A stretch of 64,000 bases of DNA from JAICTV01 sp035634055 (GTDB lineage: Bacteria > Planctomycetota > Phycisphaerae > Tepidisphaerales > Tepidisphaeraceae): assembly GCA_035634055.1 (NCBI GenBank), contig DASQDR010000033.1:1-64000 (forward strand), in the 5' to 3' direction. Both the position numbers and the translations under genes were made by a program. The notes below the pieces were generated by a model. The model worked only from the letters and a program-made list of their open reading frames with translations, was not told the DNA's origin and ran no database searches. Shown here in pieces: positions 61,268 to 64,000 of this stretch. How positions within the stretch are numbered: the stretch's first letter is position 1; every line of letters starts with the position of its first letter.

Positions 61268-62422
61268 TCACACGGCCCGGAAGCACTCGGTGATCTGCCG
61301 CCGCGACGCCTGGACCGCCGGGACCAACCCGGCGAAGACCCCCAGCAGCGCCGACGCCGCCAGCGCGATCAGCACCACGCCCAGGCCAGCGGTCATGTTC
61401 ACGCTCAGCCCGTCGGTGGAGATGCTGAAGTTGCCGAAGCGGATCGCCAGCAGCGCCAGCGCGGTGCCGACCGTGCCGCCGATCAGCCCCAGCAGCAGCC
61501 CCTCGGTAACGATCAGCCGGGCGATCAGCCCGCCCTGGTAGCCGAGGGTCTGGAGCACGGCGTGCTCCTTGATGCGGTCCTGCACGCTCAACACGATGGC
61601 GTTGCCCACCAGCGCCAGCACCGCCGCCAGGCAGCCCCACCCAAGGTACTGCGTGAAGCCGACCAGGTGGACCACGTCGGCCGCGGCGCGGGCGACGAAC
61701 GCTTTCTCGGCGCTGGTCTGCGTGGGCTCCGGATCACGCGCGAACTCCGCGTCGATCGCGCGGGCGACGCTGTCCAGGTGGGCCGGGTCGGACACCTTCA
61801 CGTTGAACTGAGTGACCACCCCCAGCTTGCGGTTGCCGCTGGCGCGCTGGAGGAAGTCGAGGTGGACGTAGCCGACGTTCTGGTCCTGCGCCTCGGGCGA
61901 GCGCACGACGCCGGCGACGTAAACGGTGACGCCGGCGGCGTCGAAGCGGTCGCCCACCTTCAGCCCGCGGCGGCTGGCCAGCGTCTCGCCGAGCAGCGCG
62001 GCGTCGGTGCGGCGCTTCCAGTCGTCGACCGAGCCGGAGAGGAGCTGGAGCCCCGGGACGTGCTGCGCCACGAAGTCCTCCTCGGGCACGCCACGGAAGG
62101 TGACGACGTCGAGGCTGGTGCGGCAGTTGTTGACGACGATCTTCATCGGCACCACGCCGGTGACGTTGGGGATCTTAGCGATGCGGTCCCCGTAGTACTG
62201 CGGCAGCCGGCTGGTGGCGGGGCAGAAGCGGTTCTCGCGGTAGACGACGAGCGTCGTGTCCTTCGCGGTCGCCTGCGTCGCCTGGCGCACGCCCGCCTGC
62301 ATCGCCTGCACGGCGGTGAACAGGAACATCGCCGTGGCGACGCCGGCAACGGTCAACAGCGTGCGCGCGCGGTGGCGGGTGACCTGCTTGATGACGAGCG
62401 GAATGAATCGTAGTGACAGCAT
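61268..62422 (-). CDS. FtsX/MacB-type ABC transporter permease
   Basis: The 384-aa protein has the same layout: N-terminal helix (RARTLLTVAGVATAMFLFTA), a large periplasmic domain (DTTLVVYRENRFCPATSRLP, VVRSPEAQDQNVGYVHLDFL), and three C-terminal helices. Between the latter is the cytoplasmic loop VQDRIKEHAVLQTLGYQGGL. An AAGGAA site precedes the ATG. It stops 9 nt before the next permease start and begins 21 nt past the ATPase stop. The two permeases are only distantly alike, so they likely form a heterodimer. Confidence 0.88.
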   Translation of the reverse strand: MLSLRFIPLVIKQVTRHRARTLLTVAGVATAMFLFTAVQAMQAGVRQATQATAKDTTLVVYRENRFCPATSRLPQYYGDRIAKIPNVTGVVPMKIVVNNCRTSLDVVTFRGVPEEDFVAQHVPGLQLLSGSVDDWKRRTDAALLGETLASRRGLKVGDRFDAAGVTVYVAGVVRSPEAQDQNVGYVHLDFLQRASGNRKLGVVTQFNVKVSDPAHLDSVARAIDAEFARDPEPTQTSAEKAFVARAAADVVHLVGFTQYLGWGCLAAVLALVGNAIVLSVQDRIKEHAVLQTLGYQGGLIARLIVTEGLLLGLIGGTVGTALALLAIRFGNFSISTDGLSVNMTAGLGVVLIALAASALLGVFAGLVPAVQASRRQITECFRAV

Positions 62423-62443
62423 GTGGGTTTCCTTTCGGCCGAA

Positions 62444-63160
62444 CTAAGCCGGCTGCATCTCAACCGGCGCGGGTGCCGCCGCCGCTGGGTCGTTCACCAG
62501 CCGGCCCTTCTCCAGGTGCAAAGTTCTGTCGGCGAAGGCGGCGGTCCTGGGGTCGTGGGTGACCATGATCAGCGTCTTGTTCAGCTCCGTGTGCAGCCGG
62601 CGGAGCAGGTTCATCACGCTGGCGGCGGCGGCGGCATCGAGGTCGCCGGTCGGCTCGTCGGCGACGATGATCTTCGGGTCGGTCACGATCGCCCGCGCGA
62701 TCGCCACGCGCTGCTCCTGCCCGCCGGACAACTGCCGCGGGAAGTGATCGTGGCGGTCGCTCAGCCCGACCAAGTCCAGCGCCAGCGCCACCTTCGCGTG
62801 CCGCTGCTTGGCCGACAGCTTGTGCAGCAGCAGCGGCAGCTCGACGTTCTCGTACGCCGTCAGCACCGGCACCAGGTTGTAGAGCTGGAAGATGTAGCCG
62901 ATGTACTCGCTGCGCCACGCGGCCAGCTTGTTGCGCGAGAGGGTGGCGATGTCGACGCCGTCGACGCGCAGGCTGCCGCCGGTCGGTTGGTCGATGCCGG
63001 CAATCAGGTTCAGCAGCGTGGTCTTGCCGCTGCCGCTGGGGCCCATCAGCGCCAGGAAGGCGCCGCGCTCGACGTCGAGGCTCAGGCTGTCGAGCGGGCG
63101 GATGACGTTCTCGCCGCGGCGGAACTCGCGGGTCAGATCTCTGCATTCAATGAGCGCCAT
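62444..63160 (-). CDS. MacB/LolD-type ABC transporter ATP-binding protein
   Basis: The ATPase drives the two permeases. Walker A is LMGPSGSGKTTLLNLIAG, the Q-loop YIGYIFQLYNLVPVLTAYEN, the signature FPRQLSGGQEQRVAIARAIV, Walker B IIVADEPTGDLD, and the H-loop MVTHDPRTAAFADR. LDLVGLSDRHDHFPRQLSGG matches LolD/MacB-type subunits. AGGAGG precedes the start at 63160, which lies within the end of the adaptor gene (14-nt overlap). Length is 238 aa. Its C-terminus carries a Pro/Ala tail. Confidence 0.93.
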   Translation of the reverse strand: MALIECRDLTREFRRGENVIRPLDSLSLDVERGAFLALMGPSGSGKTTLLNLIAGIDQPTGGSLRVDGVDIATLSRNKLAAWRSEYIGYIFQLYNLVPVLTAYENVELPLLLHKLSAKQRHAKVALALDLVGLSDRHDHFPRQLSGGQEQRVAIARAIVTDPKIIVADEPTGDLDAAAAASVMNLLRRLHTELNKTLIMVTHDPRTAAFADRTLHLEKGRLVNDPAAAAPAPVEMQPA

Positions 63161-64000
63161 GTTGGCCTCCTGCTGCGTTGCCTTTGCCCGCGGCGCCGGC
63201 GGCGCCCGCGGGGGGCGGCTCGCCCTCGCCGACGATTCGCACCTTTTGGCCGTCGGTGAGACCTTCGGTCTCGATGATGAGCTGATCGCCGGCGGCGAGG
63301 CCTTGAAGGATCTCGATCCAGCCTTCGTGCCGGCCGGCGCCGAGGTGCACACTGCGGTGCGACGCGGTGCTGGTGCGAGCGTTGACGACCCAAATCTCCG
63401 CCTCGTCGCCGCCCCCGCCGGCGTGGCGGTGGAGCAGCGACTCGGGGGCGTATACGACCATGCCGCCGCCGCCACCGCCGCCCGATCCTGGGGATGGCGG
63501 CGTCGCGGCGTTGCCGGCGCCGCCCGGCGCGGCCGCTGCCATCGCCGCTGCCATCGCTGAGAACTTCACGCGGGCGAGCATTTCCGGCTTCAGCTCGGGC
63601 GTGGGGTTGTCGATGGCCACCTTCACCTGGAGCGTGTTCTTTTGGATATCGGCCTCGTTGACCACGCGGGTCACCTTGCCGGAGAACGCGCGGTCGGGGA
63701 GGACGCCGACGACGATCTGCGCCGGCTGCCCGACGCCCACCTTCGCCGCGTCAACCAGCGGCACGTCCACGCGCACCTGTAGCTTTTTCGGGTCGTAGAG
63801 CCGCACCGCCTGCGCGCTCTTTGGGTCGTCCATCTCCAGCAGCAGCTTCGCTCCCGGCTCGGCCAGCCGCTGCATGACGATGCCGTCGGCGGGCGATCGC
63901 ACTTCCATCCGCGACAGCCGCAGCGCCGCCTCGTCGCGCATGGCCGTTGCCAGCGCGAGGTTGGCCCTGGCCTCGTCCAGCATCCGCTTCTCTTCGATGC
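63147..64000 (-). CDS. HlyD/MFP-family periplasmic adaptor, 5' end outside window
   Basis: The frame is open to the right edge, so the N-terminal signal and first hairpin are missing. Visible parts are a coiled-coil end (ARANLALATAMRDEAALRLS), the lipoyl/biotinyl-like RMEVRSPADGIVMQRLAEPG, and the beta-barrel VRVDVPLVDAAKVGVGQPAQ with ALPDRAFSGKV-like sequence. The membrane-proximal region is EGWIEILQGLAAGDQLIIET. A Gly-rich run (GSGGGGGGGM) interrupts the barrel end. It bridges inner-membrane transporter and outer membrane in MacAB/HlyD systems. It overlaps the ATPase gene, implying coupling. Confidence 0.85.
   Translation of the reverse strand, partial: IEEKRMLDEARANLALATAMRDEAALRLSRMEVRSPADGIVMQRLAEPGAKLLLEMDDPKSAQAVRLYDPKKLQVRVDVPLVDAAKVGVGQPAQIVVGVLPDRAFSGKVTRVVNEADIQKNTLQVKVAIDNPTPELKPEMLARVKFSAMAAAMAAAAPGGAGNAATPPSPGSGGGGGGGMVVYAPESLLHRHAGGGGDEAEIWVVNARTSTASHRSVHLGAGRHEGWIEILQGLAAGDQLIIETEGLTDGQKVRIVGEGEPPPAGAAGAAGKGNAAGGQHGAH

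Overview
The window comes from a very GC-rich bacterium, most probably a planctomycete of the Phycisphaerae/Tepidisphaera-like type. This is an inference from several signs. There are PEP-CTERM/VPLPA sorting tails, an autotransporter-repeat protein with paired calcium loops, a LEPR-XLL-like N-terminus, many secreted glycan-active proteins with CBM9-like and DUF4091-like domains, futalosine-pathway MqnA, and short palindromic repeats between genes. No rRNA, prophage, insertion sequence or CRISPR array is seen; the region reads as chromosome with modest decay.

Layout. 1-8.1 kb holds a lipoprotein fragment, mqnA, an AraC regulator, a Fur-like regulator lacking most metal ligands, a membrane protein with two CxxC pairs, miaB (with an in-frame repeat insertion) and a ComM/YifB ATPase. 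8.1-15.6 kb holds a palindromic repeat, a 72-aa LEPR-like protein, an Fe-alcohol dehydrogenase, a YgiN-type monooxygenase and a type IIA topoisomerase A/B pair with a toxin-antitoxin remnant between the subunits. 15.6-28.7 kb holds a Uma2 nuclease, FkbM methyltransferase, a Lys/Ser-rich histone-like protein, a YpdA-like reductase, a glycine-zipper protein, two secreted proteins, thiD, a secreted hydrolase, a lipoprotein truncated globin and a coupled pair of genes of unknown role. 28.9-41 kb holds tRNA-Arg(TCG), a large PEP-CTERM repeat protein, a DegT aminotransferase, a VPLPA-CTERM protein, several small conserved genes, tandem repeats and a minus-strand cluster of five tRNAs (Phe, Arg, Lys, Cys, His).

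41.5-44 kb is a pncB-pncA NAD-salvage operon with a GTGA overlap. 44.1-56.3 kb is a plus-strand sugar-acid/glycan locus. It begins with two broken genes (a collapsed GH2-like gene and a GH-clan-A-like gene cut by an in-frame TAG), then an enolase-superfamily sugar-acid dehydratase, a GH2 glycosidase and an SDR dehydrogenase whose starts and stops overlap, and a DUF4091/CBM9 lipoprotein. 56.5-59.3 kb carries an NHEJ ligase and Ku, then a heme oxygenase. 59.4-64 kb is a minus-strand export operon (membrane-fusion protein, ABC ATPase, two FtsX/MacB-type permeases, Cys-rich lipoprotein) that runs off the right edge.

Taken together, the window looks like a heterotroph that degrades complex polysaccharides, with menaquinone and NAD salvage housekeeping genes and a large secreted proteome. 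Most functional calls rest on family motifs recognised by eye; no database search was possible.
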